Of a stretch of DNA of 64,000 nt, positions 59,101 to 64,000 are shown piece after piece (positions within the stretch are counted from its first letter, which is position 1; each line of letters begins with the position of its first letter). This DNA is from Choristoneura fumiferana (taxonomy: Eukaryota; Arthropoda; Insecta; Lepidoptera; Tortricidae): contig NC_133494.1 of the NCBI RefSeq assembly GCF_025370935.1, positions 12,222,935 to 12,286,934 of the forward strand. Direction: 5' to 3'. Under the pieces are notes generated by a model that saw only the letters and a list, made by a program, of their open reading frames with translations, did not search any database and had not been told where the DNA came from. Position numbers and translations under genes: made by a program.

Positions 59101-60275
59101 GTAGTGAAATTCTGTTGGCTCCGCTTGCTTCCGCTAGAGAGAACGTCGTTGAGTTGAAACTATTTTGCTAGCTGTTGTCCACGACTACGTCCGCGTAAAA
59201 GTATGAAAAATAGTTTAACCTACCGAATGTACACAAACTATTTAATAAAAATCGATCAACCCGTTTCGGAGGAGTTTGGTTACAAATACTGTGACACGAG
59301 AATTTTATATGTTAGAGATTAATTTGAATGACAAAGCAAGTATTAAAAATACAAGTTTAAGACTGCCTGTCCATTGAAGTGGAGCGATGGGGGCACGGTG
59401 GAGTTGCGGACCGGTGTGTCCATAGTCGCGGAGCTATAGAATAGATAGCAGAGTATAGGCAGAACCCGTGTGGTGTCAGGTTAGAATAACACCTCTCCAT
59501 TTTTTCAGTGGATGTCGTAAGAGGTGACTGAGGATATAGGTTAAGGTATACGGTAGGCAACAGGCTAGCAACCTGTCACTATTGTACCGTTTTTATCAAA
59601 CTTAAAGCCTAAAGTTGCTAAAATTGGCTCCGAAGCGGTAACGTTTTGGGAATACAGGCGTGATGTTTGTGTGTGTCTGTGTGTTTTTTATATTCGCAGA
59701 GTTTTCCCGCTTCCCCGTTCGCGCTCGTTTCTCTGCCTCGCTTCCCCGCTCTTCTTCCTCGCTCTGCTTACCGGTTTGCATGAATTTTTAAGTTGTCCTT
59801 GTCCACTGAAGAAGAGCGGAAAATTTATACAATTCTTTTGGTGGATTATTTCACTCCGGGTACTGCCTTTTCACAATGTAACGTTTGACAACCTGTTTCT
59901 TTTCGCAAACTCTAAAACTGTAATTATTTCAGGACCATCGTGTAAGAACCCTTTAAGTTAGGTTAGGTTAGTTTTATAAAAATACTGAACTAGTTATAGT
60001 TTCAGAAATATTAAACATTTGGGAAATGTAAAGTTGCGAAATGAAACAGGTTGCCAAACGTTATTCGCCGAAACATTAATAAACCGTTTCGCTCCTGCCT
60101 CACTCCGCTCCAGTGCCCAGGTAGCCTTAATAAAAACCTATTGTAACAAATGAATACTAACTGGTTTTAGACCTGGGTTCCCGGGGCCCGTCGACGGTGA
60201 CCTTTATAGCCTTGTTGTAGGTGGTGACCTGCGGCGGTGATGTCGACACGGTGATGGTGAGGGTGAACGACTTGC
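31539..60275 (-). CDS. lz: lozenge-type Runx transcription factor, 3' part (join of four exons)
   Basis: Coding join on the minus strand: 60275-60162, 35963-35862, 34405-34220, 32161-31539. The four pieces make 1025 nt, which is 340 complete residues plus a TAA stop, entering with two bases of a split codon. The order is the end of the Runt domain, a basic RSKTR stretch, a QQQQFHFAFGQRPF block, a linker with NSHWGYG and ALGF, the DLDQQLSGLVGS block and a C-terminal VWRPY. Runx proteins bind TGYGGTY DNA with a CBF-beta partner (Brother/Big-brother in flies); VWRPY recruits the Groucho co-repressor. Among the insect Runx paralogues the linker blocks match my recollection of Drosophila Lozenge best. 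In flies Lozenge acts in eye cone cells and crystal-cell haemocytes. The 5' exons, including the start codon and most of the Runt domain, lie beyond base 64000. Family call is near certain; the paralogue call is strong but not proven. Confidence 0.85.
34220..34405 (-). CDS. lz: lz exon: Gly/Ala/Pro-rich linker
   Basis: The 186-nt exon has the acceptor TGACTTCACAG above 34405 and a perfect donor, CTG|GTAAGT, at 34220. It encodes MSQFGLSSGNSHWGYGG, an Ala/Pro-rich stretch, FNPPALGFAGS and PAQDFGTNNT. The first ATG is internal, not a start: a split Asn codon joins it to the preceding exon. Both ends are phase 1. This low-complexity transactivation region is typical of Runx proteins C-terminal to the Runt domain. 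In Drosophila an alternatively skipped lz exon removes an Ets-interaction region (known for that species); which exon here corresponds is not established. Confidence 0.9.
34455..34530 (-). repeat. LINE tail fragment in an lz intron
   Basis: CATCATCATCAGCCGGAAGA and GACGTCCACTGCTG are the reverse of the tail at 62995-63075. Confidence 0.65.
35548..35735 (-). repeat. LINE-type tail in an lz intron
   Basis: Reverse of 27545-27812: GGCAAACGAGCAAGTGGGTC at the left, CAGCACTGCTGGCTTCACGG at the right. It ends about 130 bp before the QQQQ exon's donor site. Confidence 0.85.
35862..35963 (-). CDS. lz: lz exon: QQQQFHFAFGQRPF linker
   Basis: The 102-nt exon has the acceptor CTTTCGCTCCTAG just above 35963 and a consensus donor, AAA|GTAAGT, at 35862. 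It encodes 33 whole residues beginning QQQQFHFAFGQRPF and ending PPITTCQ, with split codons at both ends (phase 1). The glutamine run directly after the Runt domain is a conserved feature of insect Runx proteins as I recall them. Too short for ordinary ORF calls; it was found from the splice sites and frame continuity with its neighbours. It is separated from the Runt-domain exon by a 24.2-kb intron as assembled. Confidence 0.9.
36105..36200. repeat. repeat carrying two full CRE sites
   Basis: TGACGTCA at 36122-36129 and 36160-36167. A diverged relative at about 58480-58580 has the same frame (GTTAAAGGTCCGCGTGAC) without intact CREs, so this is a dispersed element, not a unique enhancer. Confidence 0.6.
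37708..37900 (+). repeat. LINE-type tail, copy A
   Basis: CTAGCTGTTGCCCGCGCCTC to TAATATTAGTAGGATAGG; matched at 48758-48930. Confidence 0.85.
38275..38768 (+). repeat. family R element, copy A, with TCTG/TCCG microsatellite
   Basis: GGAACCCTTATAGTTTCGCC, then a run of TCTG and TCCG, ending CGACACGCTCTTGGCCGGTT. The counterpart is 49321-49900. Confidence 0.88.
39460..39840 (+). mobile_element. composite SINE (family 3) insertion, copy A only
   Basis: About 380 bp absent from copy B (between 50565 and 50575). It contains a tRNA-like head (GGTGTAGGGGTATAGCACGC, box B GGTTCGATTCC) in the middle. The two ends, GAAAATACAAACTGAGAC and GTCTCAGTTTGTATTTTC, are inverted. Confidence 0.8.
40625..40812. 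mobile_element. palindromic MITE relative, copy A
   Basis: AACTCACGTCTTAAATCGAG and CTCGATTTAAGACAAGAGTT form the arms, with a GC-rich, only partly symmetric centre. The copy B version (51357-51507) lacks about 40 bp of the centre. Confidence 0.85.
40822..41113 (-). repeat. family R fragment, reverse, copy A
   Basis: CGGACGGACGGACCGACAGA run and GGCTACGGAACCCT; the counterpart is 51518-51824. Confidence 0.85.
41378..41640 (+). mobile_element. SINE family 1, copy A only, with target duplication
   Basis: Complete 263-bp SINE with clean box A (GATGGCCTAGTGGTTAGAG) and box B (GGTTCGATTCCCG). ATTTAC flanks it at 41372-41377 and 41641-41646. Copy B has the unoccupied site at about 52254-52262. 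Confidence 0.97.
41672..41880 (+). repeat. LINE-type tail, copy A
   Basis: CTAGCTGTTACTCACGACTC to GACTTACAAACTTTCG. The counterpart is 52283-52466, which lacks a few dozen bases near its end. Confidence 0.82.
41881..42140 (-). mobile_element. SINE family 3, copy A
   Basis: On the minus strand the order is a leader of about 135 bp, a tRNA-like segment (CAGTGGTGGTGTAGCGGTAT, box B with GGCTTCGATTCCC), then the tail GTTTCAGTTTGTATTTTC. The counterpart is 52470-52728. Confidence 0.8.
42204..42506 (+). mobile_element. SINE family 2, full length, copy A
   Basis: GAAGCCGTGGTGGCCTAGTG head, box B GTGGGTTCAAACCCC, tail GGGACGTATATAGGCTGGGA. The right target duplication kept in copy B is lost here. 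Confidence 0.95.
42507..44267. other. copy A single-family intron sequence
   Basis: Present only in the two block copies. 43735-43870 is GC-richer (CGCCCGCGGGTGG, GCAATGGCCGCTTC) and could be a regulatory element. No exon evidence. Confidence 0.4.
44268..44507 (+). repeat. family R fragment running into the gap
   Basis: AATTTCGCCACGTTGTCCGT and related words; in copy B (54887 on) it continues into unique sequence. Confidence 0.7.
44508..44607. other. assembly gap of exactly 100 N
   Basis: A run of 100 ambiguous bases, the customary placeholder for a scaffold gap of unknown size. It marks a contig junction: the left contig ends in block copy A and the right contig starts inside a Ty3/gypsy element. 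Any reading frame drawn across it is meaningless. Confidence 0.99.
44608..45103 (+). pseudogene. Ty3 pol: end of protease and start of reverse transcriptase, frame-broken
   Basis: The end of an aspartic-protease domain is readable: VVVMEDANPMLFGLQW is the typical 'lLG.dw' tail of retroviral-type proteases. The N-terminal finger of reverse transcriptase follows, with PARPVKFSMRKNIERELERL and a GIVTKVDP block. The frame shifts near 44920, 44990 and 45103. Each is fixed conceptually by one base, so these are indels, not larger losses. The active-site DTG would lie in the missing part left of the gap. Confidence 0.75.
45104..45442 (+). pseudogene. Ty3 pol: reverse transcriptase fingers and palm
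   Basis: The segment begins at VNVVKTNGQIRICGDFR, the conserved 'R.c.DyR' fingers motif, and continues through FSKIDLKDAYLQFEI, which carries the first catalytic aspartate of the palm. The RMPFGISTAPSIF block is the 'lpFGl..Ap..Fq' signature of Ty3/gypsy RT. About 30 bases before 45442 the frame slips by one base; the protein continues in another frame with the YFDD catalytic box. Confidence 0.85.
45421..46290 (+). pseudogene. Ty3 pol: RT catalytic box, thumb and RNase H
   Basis: This is the longest intact stretch. It starts with the YFDD catalytic box (YxDD signature; near 45450), then CSFFQTDIEYLGH and the ELRSFLGLVNFYEKFIP connection typical of Ty3/gypsy RT. RNase H follows: FLACDASEKGVGAVL has the first catalytic aspartate, SVIDREALAIFFG the glutamate, and VTDHKPLIHLL the next aspartate. 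The reading frame fails near 46255, just after the YLSRCP end of RNase H. Confidence 0.9.
46251..46789 (+). pseudogene. Ty3 pol: RNase H-integrase spacer and H2C2 zinc finger
   Basis: Two overlapping frames (46251-46451, then 46421-46789) cover one protein segment, split by a one-base shift near 46425. The second contains the integrase zinc-binding module: HTGHPGTCAMK with its histidines and YCRKCQENRP with its two cysteines. A further shift near 46737 separates it from the integrase core. Typical of the N-terminal domain of retroelement integrases. Confidence 0.85.
46735..47343 (+). pseudogene. Ty3 pol: integrase DDE core
   Basis: All three catalytic acidic residues of the rve fold are present: the aspartate in ERLHIDFAGPF, the aspartate in LLVSDNGTQFTS and the glutamate in the NGLAERLVRTFK block. 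The segment continues through the SYRITPHSITGKSPGEMMFGR block common in Ty3/gypsy integrases. Near 47278 a one-base shift moves the protein into another frame, which reads through SVFVRARDGSRWEPATI and onward without an early stop. Catalytic residues are intact. Confidence 0.9.
47285..47906 (+). pseudogene. Ty3 pol: integrase C-terminal tail, Pro/Ser-rich
   Basis: After the shift near 47278 the frame reads a small beta-rich module (FVRARDGSRWEPATI, then RYSYAV and RRYHADHVR). A long proline/serine/threonine-rich tail follows, ending in RRSGRTVTKPRRLIEEMS and a stop at 47904-47906. This is the usual C-terminal layout of this type of element. There is no signal peptide or membrane segment and no sign of an env gene. 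Confidence 0.8.
47917..48030 (+). repeat. candidate short 3' LTR of the Ty3 element
   Basis: This 114-bp stretch starts TGTGGACG and ends TTTCA (TG...CA ends). It contains a TATA-like run near 47930 and an AATAAA signal near 47993. It fills the space between the pol stop and the first base shared with copy A. Mag-type elements are known for LTRs of under 100 bp or so, so the size fits. No clear polypurine tract precedes it, and the 5' LTR is not in the contig, so this cannot be confirmed here. Confidence 0.45.
48758..48930 (+). repeat. LINE-type tail, copy B
   Basis: Same element as 37708-37900 with a small 3' deletion. Confidence 0.85.
49321..49900 (+). repeat. family R element, copy B, with internal replacement
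   Basis: Same as 38275-38768, except that about 49720-49840 is replaced by an unrelated, longer AT-rich stretch. The ORF at 49678-49914 arises from it. Confidence 0.85.
51357..51507. mobile_element. palindromic MITE relative, copy B (shortened)
   Basis: Same arms as 40625-40812, with the central GC-rich part shortened. Confidence 0.85.
51518..51824 (-). repeat. family R fragment, reverse, copy B
   Basis: Counterpart of 40822-41113; keeps a GGTTCCGTTTTTGCC segment lost in copy A. Confidence 0.85.
52004..52190. other. 187-bp segment present only in copy B
   Basis: Copy A jumps from ATCTATGT straight to the GCAGGTCG side. ATGT stands at both edges in copy B, so a microhomology deletion in A fits best. 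Confidence 0.75.
52283..52466 (+). repeat. LINE-type tail, copy B
   Basis: Counterpart of 41672-41880. Confidence 0.82.
52470..52728 (-). mobile_element. SINE family 3, copy B
   Basis: Counterpart of 41881-42140. Confidence 0.8.
52794..53097 (+). mobile_element. SINE family 2, copy B, with target duplication
   Basis: Full length. CCTAATAT(CT)ATG stands before the head and again just after the GATGATGA tail, a target duplication of about 12 bp. Confidence 0.95.
55117..57313. other. lz intron, mostly unassigned
   Basis: A dispersed-repeat piece lies at about 55790-55940 (TTACTTTGCGGAGGTCCATA) and a retroposon-type A/T tail at 56030-56110. 55570-55740 is a GC- and TTAATTA-containing patch. 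No exon is seen. Confidence 0.4.
57314..57462. mobile_element. 148-bp foldback MITE, copy 3
   Basis: Almost identical to 13663-13810, with a TTAA/TTAG flank. Confidence 0.95.
57463..59164. other. lz intron, unassigned
   Basis: Holds a diverged copy of the 36105 repeat (58480-58580) and a TAC/TAG-rich low-complexity run at 58868-58910. Confidence 0.4.
59165..59300 (+). repeat. LINE-type tail, old copy
   Basis: TGCTAGCTGTTGTCCACGAC start; weakly matched further on. Confidence 0.6.
59301..60161. other. lz intron next to the Runt-domain exon
   Basis: No repeat or exon recognised. The plus-strand ORF 59671-59961 is hydrophobic but lacks motifs and is antisense to the gene; not supported. Confidence 0.4.
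60162..60275 (-). CDS. lz: lz exon: C-terminal part of the Runt DNA-binding domain
   Basis: The 114-nt exon encodes a KSFTLTITVSTSPPQ strand followed by KVTVDGPREPRSKT. The DGPREPR segment is the DNA-contacting tail loop of the Runt domain; its aspartate and two arginines are the conserved base and backbone contacts in the family. The acceptor is TTGTTCCAG just above 60275. The donor is A|GTTAGT with the exon ending at 60162. An earlier possible donor (AG|GTCTAA, exon end 60173) was set aside: only the 60162 donor keeps RSKT and makes a split arginine codon with the next exon. The exon starts and ends in phase 1. The rest of the domain is upstream, beyond an intron of more than 3.7 kb. Confidence 0.93.
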
Positions 60276-60846
60276 CTGGAACAACAGATAACTTGTGTTA
60301 ATGGAGTTAGCTATTGTACGCTTAAAGGTAATTGCGGCACAAATGGACTCGAGTATGAGGTAAAGTAAGATAGAAGGAAGAGGATAAGAAGGTAGCTCAA
60401 ATTTCGTTGCTGCCACCCACTGTGTAGGTAAACACATGTTCAGTGAAAACCTTTTTACGGTGACAGTTATCGCCATTACGATGCACGAATTACGTTATTG
60501 TATTGTGTATTGTTATTTTTTTCTTCTGTTTGTTTCTTTCGTTCAATTACTAATGAGACCGTTAGAAGATCAAAATCGAAGTGAGTTTTATATAAACATA
60601 CATACATCACATATGCCAGGCGACAAGGACGAACAAGCAAAGCTGTAAGGCCTCAGATTCTTTTGCCTTTCCCAATCCCAAAACAGAAAAAGAAGTTGAA
60701 AGCGTCGTGGCGGCATAAGTTGCAAAACAATACATAACGACAACCTAAGAAATAATTACCGAATTGTTCATTTTTTAATTCGTTACTCAAAATTACGAAA
60801 AATAAGGAAAGAAAAATAAGCATTCCCGGCTTTGCAAGCCACGGTA

Positions 60847-60957
60847 GAGTCATGTGGGGTAAACGTACGCAGTGGATACCTAAGCCACCCACTGCTTACG
60901 TCTGGGGTTATGGTCGGTGGTACGGTGGGTCAGAAGAGCGTTTACCCCACATGACTC
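60847..60957. repeat. 111-bp foldback with perfect 19-bp arms
   Basis: GAGTCATGTGGGGTAAACG at 60847-60865 and its exact complement at 60939-60957. A weaker inner pair (GCAGTGG, CCACTGC) adds to the hairpin. Confidence 0.8.
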
Positions 60958-61470
60958 CATACTCGCCTTTTAGGCGCTCCCATTTCGTAACGTGTTGAGA
61001 AAACTCCCAGCCGTCAGTCCTTTTCAAATTTTACACGTACCTACAAGGCAAGTGAAACAACTGTACAATTATAGAGAAATTTAATTTTTAACCGTAAATA
61101 ATGAAAAATAACTAGGTAGGTATGAAAGTTTATTGATAGTTACAAACATGTTAAAAATTAAATGCAAACTTTTTACTCGTGAACGCCATAAATTGAATCT
61201 GCGGCGGGTTCCCTCCGCGGCGCCCACTTTTTGTAGTTCGATTTTGATCACTTGTTTGAAAAGTTAAAAATTTATTGCCGGTTTGTTTTCAATTTGTGTG
61301 TCCGATAAAATTTGGGCGGTTATGCGCTACGTCTAGCGACCTAAATAATTGTCAGTCGAAACAAATCAATTTCAATTTGTTGCGAAATTGGTTTTGGTTA
61401 CAAAATATTTTTTCATCTCCAAACGTTATGACATAACTAGAACATGGCCTAAGTCAGAAAATGACTTTCT

Positions 61471-61596
61471 AGGGCCTTCTCCGAAGTTCGATAATCGAAG
61501 TTCGTATCGTATTGTCCCTCTCACTCTCGTAAATATTATAAGTGTCAGAGGGACCGAACGACACGAACTTCAATTTTCGAATTTCGAAGTAGCCCT
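61471..61596. mobile_element. foldback MITE, AGGGCT family, copy 2
   Basis: Relative of 5511-5621: TTGTCCCTCTCACTCTCGTA and GTCAGAGGGACCGAACGACA. Arms more diverged. Confidence 0.85.
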
Positions 61597-61753
61597 GTAG
61601 AACATGACCTACGTCAACCAAATGGTTTGCCCAGCATGATGATGATGATGATGAACGTATGCCACTGACAAACAAGATTAGTCACGACACGTTAGACTGG
61701 AGTAATTTGCCTTCAATGCATTCATAAACAAGTGAAAACCTTCGAATGAAACG

Positions 61754-61790
61754 TATAAAAGAGCAGCTCCACTCCACAACGGGCCGTCAC
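61754..61790 (+). promoter_or_regulatory. TATA-plus-initiator candidate
   Basis: TATAAAAG at 61754-61761 and a CGTCACA initiator-like word about 35 bp on. Lies in the lz intron antisense to the gene; function unproven. Confidence 0.2.
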
Positions 61791-62264
61791 AACCAGCAAC
61801 GCGGCCACTTCATCACAACGTAATAAAAAAAATATTTCCATCTGCGGAAAAACCGCAGTTAATATTAAATGACCGTCCGTCAAAGCTGTATTGTAGCGCT
61901 TTGCCACCGCTGCGGGATGCAGCCAATACCGATTTTGTGATTCTTTCCCCCCTCGTTGGGTGGGTGGGTGAGTGACATGTAAGCTTTAATGGGACTTGGA
62001 CCGGGACGCTGGCTACACGCGAAAAAACTGAAAAAAAGGCTCATTCATACGTGATTTCATGTGTAGGCTACTTGCGGGCCGGGCGGCGGGGCTCGTTAAA
62101 AATGTAAGCGAGCGGCTTGTTGCGGGCTATCGGAGTTTATTAACGCACCGAGGATGCTGTTAACACTTGTTTGCGGACCTCGGTTGATGCGGGCGAGTCG
62201 ATGTCAGTTCTTTAGCCATTATCACGGTAATTTGACATTTTAAAAAACTTAATTTGTAACATTA

Positions 62265-62480
62265 CTAGACTTTGCCCGCGGTTTCATACGCGTAATCCGT
62301 TTGTTCTGGCAATTGAATTGAAATTTCGGGATTTTTTAAATCTAAATAAAAACGTAGCCTATGTGTTATTCCCGACGTCCAGCTATCTATATACCAAATT
62401 TCATCCAAATCCGTCTAGCTGCTTTAGCGTGAAGGCGTAACGAACATACATACACACTCACACACATACGCACACACACG
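62265..62480 (+). repeat. LINE-type tail
   Basis: CTAGACTTTGCCCGCGGTTT, ATACCAAATTTCATCCAAAT and an (AC)n-rich end. Confidence 0.8.
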
Positions 62481-62994
62481 TAATCATAAACCATAATTAT
62501 AATATTTCTAATTAAATAATTCACAATATGAAAACATTCCTGAAAAGGTGAGTTCGGTCATTGTCCAGAGAGTACGACGTTGTATAACAACAAAAGTGCC
62601 TTACCAAGGACTCAGACCAAAATATTCACACCCCATGAACCTGTCCAACTCCAAACTAGTTGCGTAATCGCGAGCACCTGTAATTGCTCGTCGCTCAAAA
62701 AAGCGAGCATTTGAGACCGGCCGTGCCAGCCGCGGCGCGCCACCGCTCCTAAATAAATAACCTGTACTTAATGCCGTGCCTCACGATACCTATGTCCAAA
62801 GAATATGCAAGTGTAGACTGTATGAGTGTGACATTTATACAAAAGTAACAGTTCGCCCCAGCACCTTGCAAGCGCCACAGTGGTGCGCGAATAGGCATAA
62901 TAATATTTTTTCTATTAATTTTTATTTATTTATAGTTATGCACGATTGTTAATTGATTAGTCGTACCTATGTCGTACTACCACTGTACTGTCGT

Positions 62995-63080
62995 GCCGGT
63001 CTGAGTGGAGAGCCTTGGGGGAGGCCTATGTCCAGCAGTGGACGTCTTTCGGCTGACATGATGATGATGATGATGATGTC
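62995..63080 (+). repeat. LINE tail ending in (GAT)n
   Basis: GGAGGCCTATGTCCAGCAGT and GACGTCTTTCGGCTGA, then a run of ATGATG. Confidence 0.8.
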
Positions 63081-63709
63081 GTAGATACAAAAGTTGCAAA
63101 ATTCTGCAAAAAAGTGATTTACCGTAATTTTGACAGCAACTCCTATGGAAGGTCAATTTGGCGGGTATGTTTCAAGGGGGCACCTTGCTTCCAGCGCGAA
63201 TAAATAGGTAATTACGACTTTTAGTGCAACTTGTATTTCAAACACTTTTGTAACTTTGCCTGTAGCTCAATGTATCTATATTCAACCGCTGCGTACCTTA
63301 AGAAAAAATCGCGTGAAAACTTAAAGATGGTTTTGATACCTTTTTGTCCTAAACTCACTGACAGATTTGTAAAAATTAGAAAAGCCACATTGAATATTTA
63401 CTTCTCTATCTACCCTTCTTATTCTTTGACCAGCGTTTTTATGAGCTCCCAATTTCCACGCCTAAAGTGACACGATCAAATGACTGACGTGTTCAGTTCG
63501 TACCTTCGTAACTGTCTCGATGACAAACTTGGTTTTAGCACGACATTTATTTTATAGGGTCACTATAGGTGTAAAGGACGCGTTTTTTGTTACTTTATGG
63601 CAGTATTTTTAGCTAGAAGTTCTTTCATATACGAAAAAGCCGTACGCGTCCACTCTTTAATTCAAAAACTAGTTGCCCGCGACTTCGTTTGCGAAGAATT
63701 CGTTTATGG

Positions 63710-64000
63710 CGTGTCAGCGGTCAATCAATAAATCAATATATAAATTTTGATAGCGGTAACTACGGTGACCTGTCGTTTTGCCGAGTTTCATTACGCAGAT
63801 TTTCATTTCGCAGACAACTGTTGGCAGATTTTTCTTTTGGCGAGCAACGTTTGGTATAATTTCGTTACGCCTATTATTCGTTTCGCCGAGTAGTCGGTAG
63901 GAAGAATAGCGATAAGCAGATTTACGTTTAGTAGATTGTTTGTTTCGTAATTGTTTCATTTAACCGAACAACTGTTCGTCGAGACACGATAAGCAGAGTT
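63710..64000. repeat. degenerate short-period repeat, continues past the window
   Basis: Variants of TTTCGTTTCGCCGAG, TTTCATTACGCAGAT and TTTCATTTCGCAGAC follow each other at roughly 16-20 bp spacing. No unit is exact. Confidence 0.65.

Larger units (their letters stand above)
35964..60161 (-). other. lz intron, 24.2 kb as assembled
   Basis: Bounded by the A|GTTAGT donor of the Runt-domain exon and the CTCCTAG acceptor of the QQQQ exon, with matching phase. It contains the duplicated 7-kb block, the N gap and the Ty3 fragment, along with SINEs, MITEs and LINE tails. If the second copy, gap and Ty3 piece (44508-55116) are an assembly artefact, the intron is 13,589 bp. Confidence 0.85.
60276..62264 (-). 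other. lz upstream intron, unassigned parts
   Basis: Both strands were checked for the preceding Runt-domain exon (WRSNKTLP, GRSGRG region) and it was not seen, so the intron runs past 64000. A 19-bp inverted repeat lies at 60847-60957, a MITE at 61471-61596, and GC-rich patches at 61195-61225 and 62080-62200. Confidence 0.5.

Noticed and set aside
59671..59961. 96-aa hydrophobic ORF antisense in the lz intron
   Set aside because: Rich in Phe and Leu from a pyrimidine-rich tract, with no motif and no splice or promoter support.
60276..64000. Search for the preceding Runt-domain exon on the minus strand
   Set aside because: No frame reads like the conserved WRSNKTLP or GRSGRG regions, and no splice-bounded candidate was found; the exon must be beyond the window.

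Overview
The window is nuclear DNA from an insect, almost certainly a moth or butterfly. The organism call rests on the one recognisable host gene, an insect lozenge-type Runx gene, on the AT-rich base composition, and on the dense set of dispersed repeats with lepidopteran-style ends: tRNA-headed SINEs, LINE tails ending in GATGAT runs, and small inverted-repeat MITEs. The species cannot be told from the sequence.

Host gene. The 3' part of a lozenge (lz) orthologue lies on the minus strand, and four coding exons can be placed base by base. Exon 60162-60275 carries the end of the Runt DNA-binding domain. Exons 35862-35963 and 34220-34405 encode the linker. Terminal exon 31539-32161 ends in the Groucho-recruiting VWRPY motif. 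All junctions are phase 1 and join without a frame break, giving 340 residues plus a stop. The start codon and the first part of the Runt domain lie beyond base 64000. No other host protein gene can be supported; the remaining short ORFs are chance frames or sit in repeats.

Layout. 1-31538 is the 3' flank of lz. It holds MITEs, SINEs and LINE tails, a degenerate minisatellite (about 24515-25110), a 242-bp near-perfect palindrome (16339-16580), a three-level nested insertion (19540-20395) and a tight cluster of six Runx-type binding sites (11919-12101). 31539-35963 holds the last three lz exons. 35964-60161 is one lz intron, 24.2 kb as assembled. 60276-64000 is the next intron, ending in a degenerate short-period repeat.

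The large intron contains a striking anomaly. Bases 36982-44507 and 48030-55116 are two nearly identical copies of about 7 kb. They are separated by a run of exactly 100 N and by a 3.4-kb fragment of a Ty3/gypsy retrotransposon. The copies differ by scattered substitutions, homopolymer indels, a SINE present in one and absent (with an intact empty site) from the other, and further indels. This looks like two alleles assembled end to end, but a real tandem duplication is not excluded. If it is an artefact, the true intron is about 13.6 kb.

How it works together. Lozenge proteins bind TGYGGTY sites with CBF-beta partners and repress through Groucho. The Runx-site cluster 19 kb downstream of the stop codon is therefore a candidate autoregulatory element. 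That link is inference.
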